Assembly: GCA_902576375.1 (NCBI GenBank)
Contig: CACGUZ010000001.1
Location: 473,791-537,790, forward strand
DNA: 64,000 nt
Source: an uncultured Pelagibacteraceae bacterium
Lineage (GTDB): Bacteria; Pseudomonadota; Alphaproteobacteria; Pelagibacterales; Pelagibacteraceae
Reading direction: 5' to 3'
Positions 1 to 9,948 of the stretch are shown one piece after another. Position numbers and translations under genes: made by a program. Numbering within the stretch: position 1 is the stretch's first letter; every line of letters starts with the position of its first letter. Below the pieces are notes generated by a model that was given only the letters and a program-made list of their open reading frames with translations, searched no databases and was not told the origin of the DNA.

Positions 1-1
1 A

Positions 2-202
2 GTTGTAAAAGTTTTATTAGGTAATGCCGCTAAAGCTAAAAATATGATTAAAAATTTAATTGAAAATTTTGAAGATTACATTGATCCTGGTGATCCAACA
101 AATAATTGTTTAGATGTTGCAATTATTACAGCACCTGAAAAAAGAACAAAAAAGACAATAGAAAAACTAAGCACTGTTGCTGGTAGAGTTTTAAATCAAT
201 GA
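2..202 (+). CDS. mtnP: S-methyl-5'-thioadenosine phosphorylase, C-terminal fragment (truncated by window start)
   Basis: Frame-2 translation VVKVLLGNAAKAKNMI...DPTNNCLDVAIITAPEKRTKKTIEKLSTVAGRVLNQ* resembles MTAP C-termini; adjacent to mtnA. Confidence 0.75.
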   Translation, partial: VVKVLLGNAAKAKNMIKNLIENFEDYIDPGDPTNNCLDVAIITAPEKRTKKTIEKLSTVAGRVLNQ

Positions 203-1269
203 GAATAGAAGGAAAAGAATATCGCACTATTTGGTTTGAAAATAATGTTGTAAAAATTATTGATCAAACAAAACTTCCACACCAATTTATTATTAAAGAT
301 CTTAAAACAGTTAAGGACTCAATAAATGCTATTAAAGTAATGGAAGTTAGAGGCGCTCCTTTAATAGGAGCTACAGCAGCTTATGGAATGGTTTTAGCTA
401 TTATTGAAAATAATGACCAATCATTTTTAAAGAAATCTGCAAAAGATTTAATTAGCTCAAGACCAACAGCGATAAATTTAAAGTGGGCTGTTGATAGAAT
501 GATAAATAGATTATCAGGTGTTAATAGCGATAAAATCTTAGAAATAGCTTTGAATGAAGCAAAAGATATATGTGAAGAGGATGTGAAATTTTGTGAAAAT
601 ATAGGATTAAATGGACTAAAAATTATTAAAGAAATTTATGATAAAAAAAAAGATACAGTTAATATATTAACTCATTGTAATGCAGGTTGGCTAGCAACAA
701 TAAATTGGGGGACTGCAACTTCTCCAATTTATCATGCGCATAAAAAAGGAATTCCTGTTCATGTGTGGGCAGATGAAACTAGACCAAGAAATCAAGGGGC
801 AAATCTAACTTCTTATGAATTAAATGAGGAAGGAATTAAGAATACAATCATTGCAGATAATACAGGTGGAATTTTGATGCAAAGAGGAGAGGTTGATATG
901 TGTATTGTTGGAACAGATAGAACTCTAGCCAATGGAGATGTTTGTAATAAAGTTGGAACTTATCTAAAAGCGTTGGCCGCTTATGATAACAAGATTCCTT
1001 TTTATGTTGCACTTCCAAGTTCAACAATAGATTGGAATATAAAAGATCATAAAGATATTCCAATAGAAGAGAGAAATTCAGATGAATTATCTCACGTTGA
1101 AGGTTTAGATGAAAAAGGAGACATAAAGAAAATACAAATTTATCCAAAAAAAAGTAAAGCTATAAATTTAGCTTTTGATGTGACTCCAGCAAAATATGTT
1201 ACGGGATTAATTACCGAAAAAGGAGTATGTGAAGCATCAGAAAAAGGTCTTAAAAAATTATTTAAATGA
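199..1269 (+). CDS. mtnA: S-methyl-5-thioribose-1-phosphate isomerase
   Basis: ORF 356 aa; MEVRGAPLIGATAAYG, HCNAGWLAT, VWADETRPRNQGANLTSYEL motifs of the MtnA/eIF2B family. Confidence 0.93.
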   Translation: MRIEGKEYRTIWFENNVVKIIDQTKLPHQFIIKDLKTVKDSINAIKVMEVRGAPLIGATAAYGMVLAIIENNDQSFLKKSAKDLISSRPTAINLKWAVDRMINRLSGVNSDKILEIALNEAKDICEEDVKFCENIGLNGLKIIKEIYDKKKDTVNILTHCNAGWLATINWGTATSPIYHAHKKGIPVHVWADETRPRNQGANLTSYELNEEGIKNTIIADNTGGILMQRGEVDMCIVGTDRTLANGDVCNKVGTYLKALAAYDNKIPFYVALPSSTIDWNIKDHKDIPIEERNSDELSHVEGLDEKGDIKKIQIYPKKSKAINLAFDVTPAKYVTGLITEKGVCEASEKGLKKLFK

Positions 1270-1919
1270 AGAATTTAGATCAAAGAAATCAGATTATTGA
1301 ATATTCGTTAAAATTAAATTCCACTAATCTTTCACCTCTTAGGTCAGGCAATATATCATTAAGAGGGAGAGAAGATGACATAGAGGGATACTTAATTACT
1401 CCATCAGGTAAAAAATATGAAACACTAAAACCTAAGGATATTGTTTTTATGGGTTTAAATGAAGAAGAAAAAAACGACTCAACTTTCAAACCATCATCTG
1501 AATGGAGATTTCATCGAGATATTTATAAAAATAAAAAAGAGGCACATGCCATTGTTCATGCTCATTCTCCACACGCAACAGCTGTATCTTCACATGGAAA
1601 ACCTATTCCACCGTTTCATTATATGATCGCTCTTGCAGGAGGAAATGACATTAAATGTGCTGAATACGCAACTTTTGGAACAGAAGAATTATCCAAAAAT
1701 GTTATTAAAGCTTTAGAAAGTAGATCTGCATGTCTAATGTCTAATCACGGTCAGGTTGCTTTTGGAAAAAATTTAGAGGATGCATTTGAGCTTGCACAAG
1801 AGATAGAAAATATTTGTCATCAATACACTATTGCTTTAAAATTAGGCCAACCTAAGATACTTTCATTTGAAGAAATGAAAAAAGTTTTAGATAAGGCTAA
1901 AAACTATAAAAAAGGGTAA
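1266..1919 (+). CDS. class II aldolase/adducin family protein, candidate 5-methylthioribulose-1-phosphate aldolase
   Basis: ORF 217 aa; SGNISLR, HAHSPHATAVS metal-binding motif; overlaps mtnA stop. Confidence 0.8.
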   Translation: MKNLDQRNQIIEYSLKLNSTNLSPLRSGNISLRGREDDIEGYLITPSGKKYETLKPKDIVFMGLNEEEKNDSTFKPSSEWRFHRDIYKNKKEAHAIVHAHSPHATAVSSHGKPIPPFHYMIALAGGNDIKCAEYATFGTEELSKNVIKALESRSACLMSNHGQVAFGKNLEDAFELAQEIENICHQYTIALKLGQPKILSFEEMKKVLDKAKNYKKG

Positions 1920-1920
1920 A

Positions 1921-2961
1921 ATGATTAAAGTAGGGGAGCATATTACTTTAGATATTATAGGTACTACAAGAGAGTACGATCCTGCAGTTTATGAAAAGGT
2001 TATACATAAAATAGCTAAGGCAGCTAATGTAACTATTTTAAATATTTCAAAATATAAATTTGAACCTCAGGGTTTTACTATTTTAGCTTTATTAGCTGAA
2101 AGTCATATCAGTTTTCATACATTTCCAGAAAAAGGAATAATTAGTTTTGATTTTTTTACCTGTGGAAAAATAAGTCCATCAGCGGCAATTGATATTGTTA
2201 AAAAAGAATTTGAACATAGGCGAATAGTTAAAAAAGAATTTAATAGAGATACTAGATCTCTTTACCACGATATCTATAGTTCACCGGGATTACAAAAATC
2301 TTATGTTGTAAATGAAGTTTTAGAAGACTTTAAATCAAAAGTTGGTCAACATATAGAAATTTTAGAATTAGAGCAGTTTGGAAAATCATTATTTATTGAT
2401 GGCGAAATTCAAGTAGCTGCTTCAGATGAACATTTGTATAGCTCAACTTTTGTTGGTGCTGGTTTAAAATTAAACAAAAAAAATGAGAGAGCTGCAATAA
2501 TTGGTGGTGGTGATGGTGGTGTTGCGAGAGAATGCATTTCAAAAAAGTTTAATTTTATTGATTGGTACGAATTAGATCCAGAAGTTGTTGAAGTTTGCAA
2601 CAAACATCTTGGTGATATAGGAAAAAAAGCTACAGAAAAGAATTCTGTAAAATGTGTATGGGGTGATGCGTTCGAAAGTATAAAGACAGTCAACGAAGAT
2701 ACTTACGACCATATTTTTGTTGATTTAAATGATGATCAGTTTTGTATAGATCTTGCTGCTAAAAATATGGACTCTTTAGTGAGAATACTTAAACCTAAAG
2801 GAGTTATTACCGCTCAAGTTGGCAGCCAAGATAAAAAACCTCTTCAAGTTGAAAATTGGTTGAATGTATTTAATCATCATTTTGGAAACACTAATTTATC
2901 AAGAGTTTACATACCTAGTTTCGATTGTTCTTGGAATTTTTCCTCATCGATAAATCATTAA
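1921..2961 (+). CDS. SpeD-SpeE fusion: S-adenosylmethionine decarboxylase domain plus spermidine synthase domain
   Basis: N-terminal AESHISFHTFPE (SpeD processing site), C-terminal IIGGGDGGVARE and VDLNDD spermidine synthase motifs in one 346-aa ORF. Confidence 0.88.
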   Translation: MIKVGEHITLDIIGTTREYDPAVYEKVIHKIAKAANVTILNISKYKFEPQGFTILALLAESHISFHTFPEKGIISFDFFTCGKISPSAAIDIVKKEFEHRRIVKKEFNRDTRSLYHDIYSSPGLQKSYVVNEVLEDFKSKVGQHIEILELEQFGKSLFIDGEIQVAASDEHLYSSTFVGAGLKLNKKNERAAIIGGGDGGVARECISKKFNFIDWYELDPEVVEVCNKHLGDIGKKATEKNSVKCVWGDAFESIKTVNEDTYDHIFVDLNDDQFCIDLAAKNMDSLVRILKPKGVITAQVGSQDKKPLQVENWLNVFNHHFGNTNLSRVYIPSFDCSWNFSSSINH

Positions 2962-3021
2962 TTTTTTCTTTTTAATATTCACAATCTGTGAAATACTATT
3001 TTTTTATTAAAGGAGATAACA

Positions 3022-3849
3022 ATGAATATATTCAAAAAAACAATTTTTTCAGTTTTACTTTCTCTATTGGTAATAGGAAATGTTAATGCTGATAAAATAA
3101 GAATTGGAACAGAAGGTGCCTATCCTCCTTGGAACTCAAAAAATGAGGCAGGTAAGTTAATAGGGTTCGAAGTTGAATTAGCTTATACGCTATGTAGATA
3201 CATTGGACAACAATGTGTAATAGTTGAACAAGATTGGGATGGTATGATACCAGCGTTAATCATGAGAAAGTTTGATGCAATAATGGCAGGTATGTCAATT
3301 ACTGCAGAAAGACAAAAAGCTATTAGCTTTTCTCAAGGATATGCAGATGAAGTTGCATCCTTAGCAGTCATGAAAGGATCTAGCCTGGAAGGTTTAGATA
3401 CATCTGCTGGGATAAATCTTACGAAACCAAATGCTGCAGCTAAAAAAGATCTTAAAACACTTACTGCTGCATTAGCAGGTAAAACTGTTTGTGTACAAAC
3501 TGCTACTATTCACCAAAACTTTTTAGACTCTGGTGATGTAGGAAAAGTAAATGTAAGAACTTACAAAACACAAGACGAAGTTAACTTAGATTTAGCATCT
3601 GGAAGATGTGATGCTGCATTAGCTGCTGCTGTCGCATTCAGTGATTATGCAGAAAAATCTGGTAAGCCAGTTGTTCTAACTGGACCAACTTTTTCAGGTG
3701 GTGCATTTGGAAACGGTGTTGGAGTAGGTATCAGAAAAGATGATACTGAACTTTTGAAAAAGTTTAACGCCGCTATCAATAAAGCGAGAAAAAACGGAGA
3801 CATTAGTAGAATTGCTACTAAGTGGTTTGGTTTCGACGCTTCTATGTAA
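3022..3849 (+). CDS. amino-acid (basic/opine-type) ABC transporter substrate-binding protein
   Basis: signal peptide then IRIGTEGAYPPWNSKNEAGKLIGFEVELA; family 3 SBP pattern. Confidence 0.9.
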   Translation: MNIFKKTIFSVLLSLLVIGNVNADKIRIGTEGAYPPWNSKNEAGKLIGFEVELAYTLCRYIGQQCVIVEQDWDGMIPALIMRKFDAIMAGMSITAERQKAISFSQGYADEVASLAVMKGSSLEGLDTSAGINLTKPNAAAKKDLKTLTAALAGKTVCVQTATIHQNFLDSGDVGKVNVRTYKTQDEVNLDLASGRCDAALAAAVAFSDYAEKSGKPVVLTGPTFSGGAFGNGVGVGIRKDDTELLKKFNAAINKARKNGDISRIATKWFGFDASM

Positions 3850-3861
3850 TTAAATTTTAGA

Positions 3862-3890
3862 TTTGGCGACTATCATGTATAGTCGCCAAT
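3862..3890 (+). promoter_or_regulatory. intercistronic stem-loop TTGGCGACTAT-CATGT-ATAGTCGCCAA
   Basis: long inverted repeat between SBP and permease genes; no T-tract. Confidence 0.75.
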
Positions 3891-3894
3891 CTGT

Positions 3895-4587
3895 ATGGAA
3901 CTTCTAGCATTTGGAGATACTGGTTGGGGAGATGAATTATTTTATGCAACCCTAATGACTATAGCTGTTTCGATAACAGCAATGTTTATAGGTTTTCTTT
4001 TTGCTTTAATCTTTACTCCATTAAAATTATCAAAAAATAAGTTTTTAAATTTTATCGCAAATTCTTACACAACTATAATAAGAGGTGTTCCAGAGTTATT
4101 AGTAATTTATCTTTTCTTTTTTGGTGGAACCGGTGCAGTAATGTATGTTGCATCAATATTTGGATATAATGAATATATTGAGATAAATGCATTTATCACA
4201 GGTGCATTTGCAATTGGGATAATCTCTGGTGCTTACTCTACAGAAGTTTTTAGAGGAGCAATACAATCAATTGATAAAGGCCAGTTTGAAGCTGCTAACG
4301 TATTAGGTCTCAATAACTTTGGAAAATTTTTTAAGATTATCCTACCTCAAACATTAAGATTAGCTATTCCAAATCTAAGTAATGTTTGGCAAATAACGCT
4401 CAAAGATACTTCATTAATTTCAGTTACAGGTTTAGTTGAAATCATGAGACAATCTTATATTGCTGCCGGATCAACGAGAGATCCATTACTCTTTTATTCA
4501 TTTGCTGCAGTTTTATATTTATTACTCACTTTTGTAAGCATGAAATTGATCAATAGATTAGAAGTTAAATATAGTAGGGGGTATTGA
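3895..4587 (+). CDS. amino-acid ABC transporter permease
   Basis: 230 aa multi-TM, RGVPELLVIYLFFFGG and FEAANVLGLNNFGKFFKIILPQ (EAA loop). Confidence 0.9.
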   Translation: MELLAFGDTGWGDELFYATLMTIAVSITAMFIGFLFALIFTPLKLSKNKFLNFIANSYTTIIRGVPELLVIYLFFFGGTGAVMYVASIFGYNEYIEINAFITGAFAIGIISGAYSTEVFRGAIQSIDKGQFEAANVLGLNNFGKFFKIILPQTLRLAIPNLSNVWQITLKDTSLISVTGLVEIMRQSYIAAGSTRDPLLFYSFAAVLYLLLTFVSMKLINRLEVKYSRGY

Positions 4588-5261
4588 TGGATCTTGAATT
4601 GATGATTAATAGTTTTCCAAAGTTACTTAATGCTGCTGTAATAACTTTAAAACTTCTTTCAGTTTCTTTAATAATTGGATTATTCATTGGCTTATTTTTT
4701 GCAATTCTAAGATTAAATAAGAATATATTTATAAATAGATTTGCTTATGGATATTCGTATGTGTTTAGAGGTACTCCACTTTTGGTTCAAATTTTTATAA
4801 TTTATTTTGGATTGGGTCAGATTGAATATTTAAGATCGACAGTTTTATGGATAATTTTAAAAGAACCATATTGGTGTGCAATTATTGCTTTTGCTCTAAA
4901 CACAGGTGCTTATACCTCGGAAATACTAAGATCAGCATTTCAAACAATTAAACCTGGAATAATAGAGGCAGGTAAAAGTTTAGGCATCTCAAATAAAGTA
5001 ATCTTTTATAAAATTCAAATTCCTATCGCCATTAGACAATCTTTACCAGCTTATGGAAATGAAATTATTCTGATGATGAAAGGAACTTCTTTAGCGAGCA
5101 CAGTCACCATAATGGACCTTACAGGTGTTGCAAAATATATAATTTCAACGACCTTTAAACCAATTGAAGTATTTATAGTTGCTGGTGGGATTTATCTTTT
5201 TATGACTTTTATCATTCACAACGTGATAAAATTTTTGGAAAAAAAATATAGTTTTAATTAA
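4584..5261 (+). CDS. amino-acid ABC transporter permease
   Basis: 225 aa multi-TM, FRGTPLLVQIFIIYFGL and EAGKSLGISNKVIFYKIQIPIA. Confidence 0.9.
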   Translation: MMDLELMINSFPKLLNAAVITLKLLSVSLIIGLFIGLFFAILRLNKNIFINRFAYGYSYVFRGTPLLVQIFIIYFGLGQIEYLRSTVLWIILKEPYWCAIIAFALNTGAYTSEILRSAFQTIKPGIIEAGKSLGISNKVIFYKIQIPIAIRQSLPAYGNEIILMMKGTSLASTVTIMDLTGVAKYIISTTFKPIEVFIVAGGIYLFMTFIIHNVIKFLEKKYSFN

Positions 5262-6409
5262 AGTACTACCAAATCTAACTTTTGTTTACCAAGTCTCTCA
5301 TTACCATTTTCTGTAACTAAATAAGTTTCACCTAAATTCATTGCTAACTGGTGTTCAGAGTCCATTAATATCATGTGCATAAAAAATATATTTCCAGGCT
5401 GAATTACATGAGGATTATTAGTGTAAAGCATTGGCCAATCCATCCAGTTTGGAGAAAAAGTATTTCCTAATGAGTAACCACAAGCGTTCATTCGAGCTTT
5501 TTTAAAACCAAGGTCATCAAACGTTTTTGCATGAATATCAAAAACTTCTCCAACTTTATTCCCAGGTTTTAATTTACTTTCACAATTTTTAAGAGCTTCA
5601 ACACATGCTTCATGCATTTTATAATGTTTAGGATCTGCTTTACCAATAGGAATAGTTCTAAACATAGCAGAATGATAATGTCTATAAGTACCAGCCCATT
5701 CAATAGTTAATTGATCGTGTTTATTTAAAATTTGCTTTTCTGCTTGATAACGACAAAGCAGTGCATTTTTACCAGAACCAATTATAAATTCATTTGCAGG
5801 ATAATCTCCACCACCTTCAAATATAACCCTGTTCATTTCTGCTAATATCTTAGATTCACTAACACCAGCTTTTGCATTTTTCCACACTTCGCCTAAGGCT
5901 TTATCTGCAAGCTCTGCAGCTTTTTTGACATAAACAATTTCCTCTTTAGATTTTACAACTCGTAATTTTGTTATTAAGTCTGATTTATCTTCAAGAGAAC
6001 AATAATTTTCTAAAGATTTATTTAATCGAAGAGCATTACGACCAGTTAAACCATAGGCTTCATATTCAATTCCTAATTTTTTTCCTTTAAGATTTAACTC
6101 ATCCAAAATAACTTTAAGATCATTAGTCGGGTTTGATCCATCTTTATCAACCCATATCCTAATATCTTCTATGTTGGATGTATTTTGAGCTTGTCTTAAA
6201 TCAGGAGCTCTTGTGAGCAGTATTATATTTCCGCTTTTATCTAAAACTAATGTCTGAAAAAAAACATAACCAAAGGTATCATATCCAGTTAACCAATACA
6301 TTGACTCTTGTCTAAACATCAAAAGAGCATCAAGATTTTGCTCTTGCATTAAATTTAAAACTTTATTTTTTCTGCTTAAAAACTCCTCTTTTGAAAAATG
6401 AAGCGCCAT
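5258..6409 (-). CDS. M24 family metallopeptidase (Xaa-Pro peptidase/ectoine hydrolase-like)
   Basis: 383 aa with creatinase-like N-terminal half and pita-bread C-terminal half. Confidence 0.82.
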   Translation of the reverse strand: MALHFSKEEFLSRKNKVLNLMQEQNLDALLMFRQESMYWLTGYDTFGYVFFQTLVLDKSGNIILLTRAPDLRQAQNTSNIEDIRIWVDKDGSNPTNDLKVILDELNLKGKKLGIEYEAYGLTGRNALRLNKSLENYCSLEDKSDLITKLRVVKSKEEIVYVKKAAELADKALGEVWKNAKAGVSESKILAEMNRVIFEGGGDYPANEFIIGSGKNALLCRYQAEKQILNKHDQLTIEWAGTYRHYHSAMFRTIPIGKADPKHYKMHEACVEALKNCESKLKPGNKVGEVFDIHAKTFDDLGFKKARMNACGYSLGNTFSPNWMDWPMLYTNNPHVIQPGNIFFMHMILMDSEHQLAMNLGETYLVTENGNERLGKQKLDLVVL

Positions 6410-6418
6410 TAGAATTAT

Positions 6419-6808
6419 TTAGTAATTAGTATATTCCTTTATTTCTTTTATGACTGAACCAGTGTGATTATTAATTTCTAATTTAATTTTTGCTCGATCA
6501 TCATTAAGAAAATGGACATCTCTTGAGAGTTTTATAAATTTTTCACCAAAATCTTTATCTTTTTCACATTGTCTTTTATCATCCTCAATAACCCATAGTT
6601 TAGAATTTATTTCTTTTAATGATTGATAAAGATCATTAAGTTTATTGTCAGATTTTACATTCTTATCCAACTGATTTTTTAAAATAGAGTGTTCGTTGTT
6701 AATAAATTTTAGTTTTTCTGGATCTTTAATTTTTCCTTGTTTGATTTCTAAAATTGAAATTTTATCTAAAAGTTCACCTATCGAGACTTCTACTATAATT
6801 TTATTCAT
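6419..6808 (-). CDS. DUF6165-like hypothetical protein
   Basis: IIVEVSIGELLDKISILEIKQGKI; lies next to glycosyltransferases. Confidence 0.6.
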   Translation of the reverse strand: MNKIIVEVSIGELLDKISILEIKQGKIKDPEKLKFINNEHSILKNQLDKNVKSDNKLNDLYQSLKEINSKLWVIEDDKRQCEKDKDFGEKFIKLSRDVHFLNDDRAKIKLEINNHTGSVIKEIKEYTNY

Positions 6809-6840
6809 AAAATTTAATACTGTGCTATCTTGTTATAAAT

Positions 6841-7782
6841 ATGTCTAATATTTTAATAATTAAACACGGATCATTAGGAGATATAGCTCAAGCAAGTGGT
6901 GCAATTCAAGACATATCTGAAAATCATAAAAATGATCGAATTTATTTACTAACTACAAAAGCTTATTTTGAAGTTTTTAAAAAAAATCCATTTATTCATG
7001 AAGTAATTCTAGATAAAAGGTTACCAAGATATAATCTGATATACTTATACTTCTTAATGAAAGAACTTAAGAAACATAGTTTTTCAAAAGTTTTCGATCT
7101 TCAAAATTCTTCAAGAACAAATTTTTATAAAAATATTCTTTTTCCTAAAGCAAAAAAAGAAACTTGGTCTAGCTCAATTACAACTTTGCCAGAAGTAATA
7201 GATAAAAAGGAATTTGATAAACATTCTGTTTTAGACAGATTTAATCATCAACTCCAAACTTCTGGATTAAAAACATCTAATACAATAAACCCAGATTTTA
7301 GTTGGGCGGGTTCAGAAATTGGTGAAATTAAAAATTATTTTAAATTAGACAAATTTATTTTGTTATTTCCTTTTTGCTCGCCACATTTAAATATTAAAAA
7401 ATGGCCTTATTATAATGATCTTATTAAACTTATTTTAAATAAATTTGGTAATGAATATAAAATTTTGACTGCTCCTGGTCCTACTGAAATAAATGATGCC
7501 AAGGAAATTAACGCTTTAGCTATATTAAACAATGGAAAGGCACTCGATATCTCTCAACTAACTCGTTTAATTAAAGAGAGTTCTTTTGTAGTCGCGAATG
7601 ACACGGGGCCAGCTCACATAGCTGCTCATGTGGGAGCTAAAGGTTTAACTTTATTTGGAAAACATACAACCGCTTACAAAGTAAGTATTGAAAGAGAAAA
7701 TTTTAAAGCAATTGAAGTAACAGACTTAAATAATTTAAGTGCAGAGAAAGTTTTTGAAAGATTAAGTAATTCTCTAAATTAA
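6841..7782 (+). CDS. glycosyltransferase family 9 (heptosyltransferase-like)
   Basis: ILIIKHGSLGDIAQASGAI and VVANDTGPAHIAAHVGAKGLTLFG. Confidence 0.88.
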   Translation: MSNILIIKHGSLGDIAQASGAIQDISENHKNDRIYLLTTKAYFEVFKKNPFIHEVILDKRLPRYNLIYLYFLMKELKKHSFSKVFDLQNSSRTNFYKNILFPKAKKETWSSSITTLPEVIDKKEFDKHSVLDRFNHQLQTSGLKTSNTINPDFSWAGSEIGEIKNYFKLDKFILLFPFCSPHLNIKKWPYYNDLIKLILNKFGNEYKILTAPGPTEINDAKEINALAILNNGKALDISQLTRLIKESSFVVANDTGPAHIAAHVGAKGLTLFGKHTTAYKVSIERENFKAIEVTDLNNLSAEKVFERLSNSLN

Positions 7783-8861
7783 TTAAGAATTTTTTTGTAT
7801 TGCTCTAAAGTTTTGTCCCATTGAAATTTTGAAACGTGCTCTTTAGCATTTTTTCCAAGATCAATATATTTTTTATGTTCAATCATTGAATTTAATGAGG
7901 AATAAATATCATCTAGATTGTTACCATCACAAATTAATCCTGTTTTATCATGATCTATAGCATCTGATGCACCACCATCTTTTCCTCCAAGTGAGGGAAT
8001 TCCATATTGTGCTGCTTCCACATATGCTATTCCAAAACCTTCTACGGAGGTTTTATGAATTATAGATGGCATTACAAAAATATTTGATTTTGCCACTAAA
8101 GCATTTTTTAAATCAATGCTTATGTCTTTAAAGAACATTACTTGTGAAGTTAGATCTAATTCCTCAACTAATTTTTTTATATTTTCCTCCTCATCACCAT
8201 AGCCAATACAAATATAAACAATATCAGGATATAATTGTTTTAAATTTCTCAGTGCCATAATTATTTTTTCATGATTTTTTCTTTTATCAAATCTAGAAAC
8301 AGTAATAAGCCTTGGTGTTTTTATTTTTAATAGACTTTCAACTTTCTCAAGAGATTTTTTATTTAATTCTTGAACTGGATCAGCTCCAGGATTTATAACT
8401 ACAACTTTATCTTGGTCTACACCATTATTTATGGCTAAATTTTTTGTATACTCAGAATTTGCAATTACTTTTTCAACATTATTAAGAATTTTTAAAACTC
8501 TTTTATTCAATGAGCTGCCTACGGGATGATTGATCTCTTTACCATGAATTAAACAATACTTTTTTTTATCAGTTTTTATTAATTCTAAACTTTTCCAGTG
8601 ATCAGCAATGATACCCTCAACTTTATTTTCTTTTAAAAATTCATTAATCAATTGAGCTTTTCTAATTTTTCTTAGAAATTTTATTCCACCAACTCTTTCG
8701 ATTGAAAAACTTGCTTGCTCATCAAAATCTTTGTGATTTTCATGATAATCTGCAAAGACTTTAATCATGAAATTTTTTGACATTTCACGAGACAAACCCC
8801 ACATCAAACTTTGCATTCCACCTAATTCTGGTGGGAATGATCTTGTTACAATAAGATACAT
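7779..8861 (-). CDS. glycosyltransferase family 4
   Basis: SRFDKRKNHEKI, EGFGIAYVEAAQYGIPSLGGKDGG. Confidence 0.88.
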   Translation of the reverse strand: MYLIVTRSFPPELGGMQSLMWGLSREMSKNFMIKVFADYHENHKDFDEQASFSIERVGGIKFLRKIRKAQLINEFLKENKVEGIIADHWKSLELIKTDKKKYCLIHGKEINHPVGSSLNKRVLKILNNVEKVIANSEYTKNLAINNGVDQDKVVVINPGADPVQELNKKSLEKVESLLKIKTPRLITVSRFDKRKNHEKIIMALRNLKQLYPDIVYICIGYGDEEENIKKLVEELDLTSQVMFFKDISIDLKNALVAKSNIFVMPSIIHKTSVEGFGIAYVEAAQYGIPSLGGKDGGASDAIDHDKTGLICDGNNLDDIYSSLNSMIEHKKYIDLGKNAKEHVSKFQWDKTLEQYKKILN

Positions 8862-9415
8862 TAATTAGTTTTCCACTTAATACCACATCCAGCACTAGGA
8901 ATTTGTTTCTCAGGTCCTTTATTTGTTTCAGCAATTTGTGTCATAGCTTTTAAAAGATCACTGTCTCCATCTCTAACTGGAATTAATTTTTTGAGTTCTC
9001 TTACTCTTCCTCTGTATTGAAGTTCTAAATCTTTATTATAACCAAAAAAATCTGGAGTACATACTGCATCATAAGTTTTTGCAATTTCTTGAGTTTCATC
9101 AACTAAATAGGGAAAACCAAATTGGTTTTCTTTTGAAAATTTAATCATGTTTTCATATGAGTCTTCAGGATAATTTTCTGCATCATTAGCGCAAATAGCT
9201 ACAGAGTTAATACCGATATCTTTTAATTTTTTACAATCTTCAACAATGTCTTTTGTTACTGCTTTAACATATGGACAATGATTGCAGATAAACATAACTA
9301 ATGTTCCTTTTTCACCTTTCACATCTGCTAAGGAAACAATTTTACCCTCTGTTGATTTAAGCTTAAAGTCATGAGCTTTTTGACCAAAATCACATATTGG
9401 AGTTTGTATAGGCAT
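8861..9415 (-). CDS. thioredoxin-like/redoxin family protein
   Basis: LVMFICNHCPYVKAV (CxxC), VCTPDFFG. Confidence 0.85.
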   Translation of the reverse strand: MPIQTPICDFGQKAHDFKLKSTEGKIVSLADVKGEKGTLVMFICNHCPYVKAVTKDIVEDCKKLKDIGINSVAICANDAENYPEDSYENMIKFSKENQFGFPYLVDETQEIAKTYDAVCTPDFFGYNKDLELQYRGRVRELKKLIPVRDGDSDLLKAMTQIAETNKGPEKQIPSAGCGIKWKTN

Positions 9416-9435
9416 AATGTAATAATATATAAATT

Positions 9436-9948
9436 ATGTTTTACGATTTAAAAGATAAAAAACCAAAAAACTCTGGCGAAAATTGGGTAGCACCAAATGC
9501 AACTATAATAGGCGATGTTACCTTAGAAAAAAATTCTAGTATTTGGTTTAATGCAACTTTAAGAGGCGACTTAGAAAATATTCATATTGGTGAGGGTTCC
9601 AACATTCAAGATGGGAGTGTTTTGCACACAGACCCTGGTTATCCATTAAAAGTTGGAAAGAATGTTACTGTTGGACATATGGTTATGCTTCATGGCTGTA
9701 CGATAGGAGACAATAGTTTAATTGGAATTGGAGCAGTAATTTTAAATAATGCTAAGATTGGTAAAAACTGTTTAGTTGGAGCAAAAGCATTAATTACAGA
9801 AAATAAAGAAATTCCAGATAACTCTTTAGTGATTGGTTCACCTGGAAAAGTTGTAAGAGAAATTACTGAGGAAGAAAAAAAAGCAATCATTGAGAATACA
9901 AAACACTATCAAGACAATTGGAAAAGATATTCTAAATCTGTCTTTTAA
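9436..9948 (+). CDS. gamma-carbonic anhydrase family protein
   Basis: left-handed beta-helix hexapeptides; [36 protein letters not shown]. Confidence 0.9.
   Translation: MFYDLKDKKPKNSGENWVAPNATIIGDVTLEKNSSIWFNATLRGDLENIHIGEGSNIQDGSVLHTDPGYPLKVGKNVTVGHMVMLHGCTIGDNSLIGIGAVILNNAKIGKNCLVGAKALITENKEIPDNSLVIGSPGKVVREITEEEKKAIIENTKHYQDNWKRYSKSVF

Noticed and set aside
848-1147. Antisense ORF of 99 aa inside mtnA (and similar antisense ORFs, e.g. 2409-2693, 9690-9890, 11776-12033, 16929-17126, 39496-39831, 41741-42031, 61519-61773)
   Set aside because: All lie opposite well-supported genes with low-complexity or family-less translations; typical shadow ORFs in AT-rich DNA.
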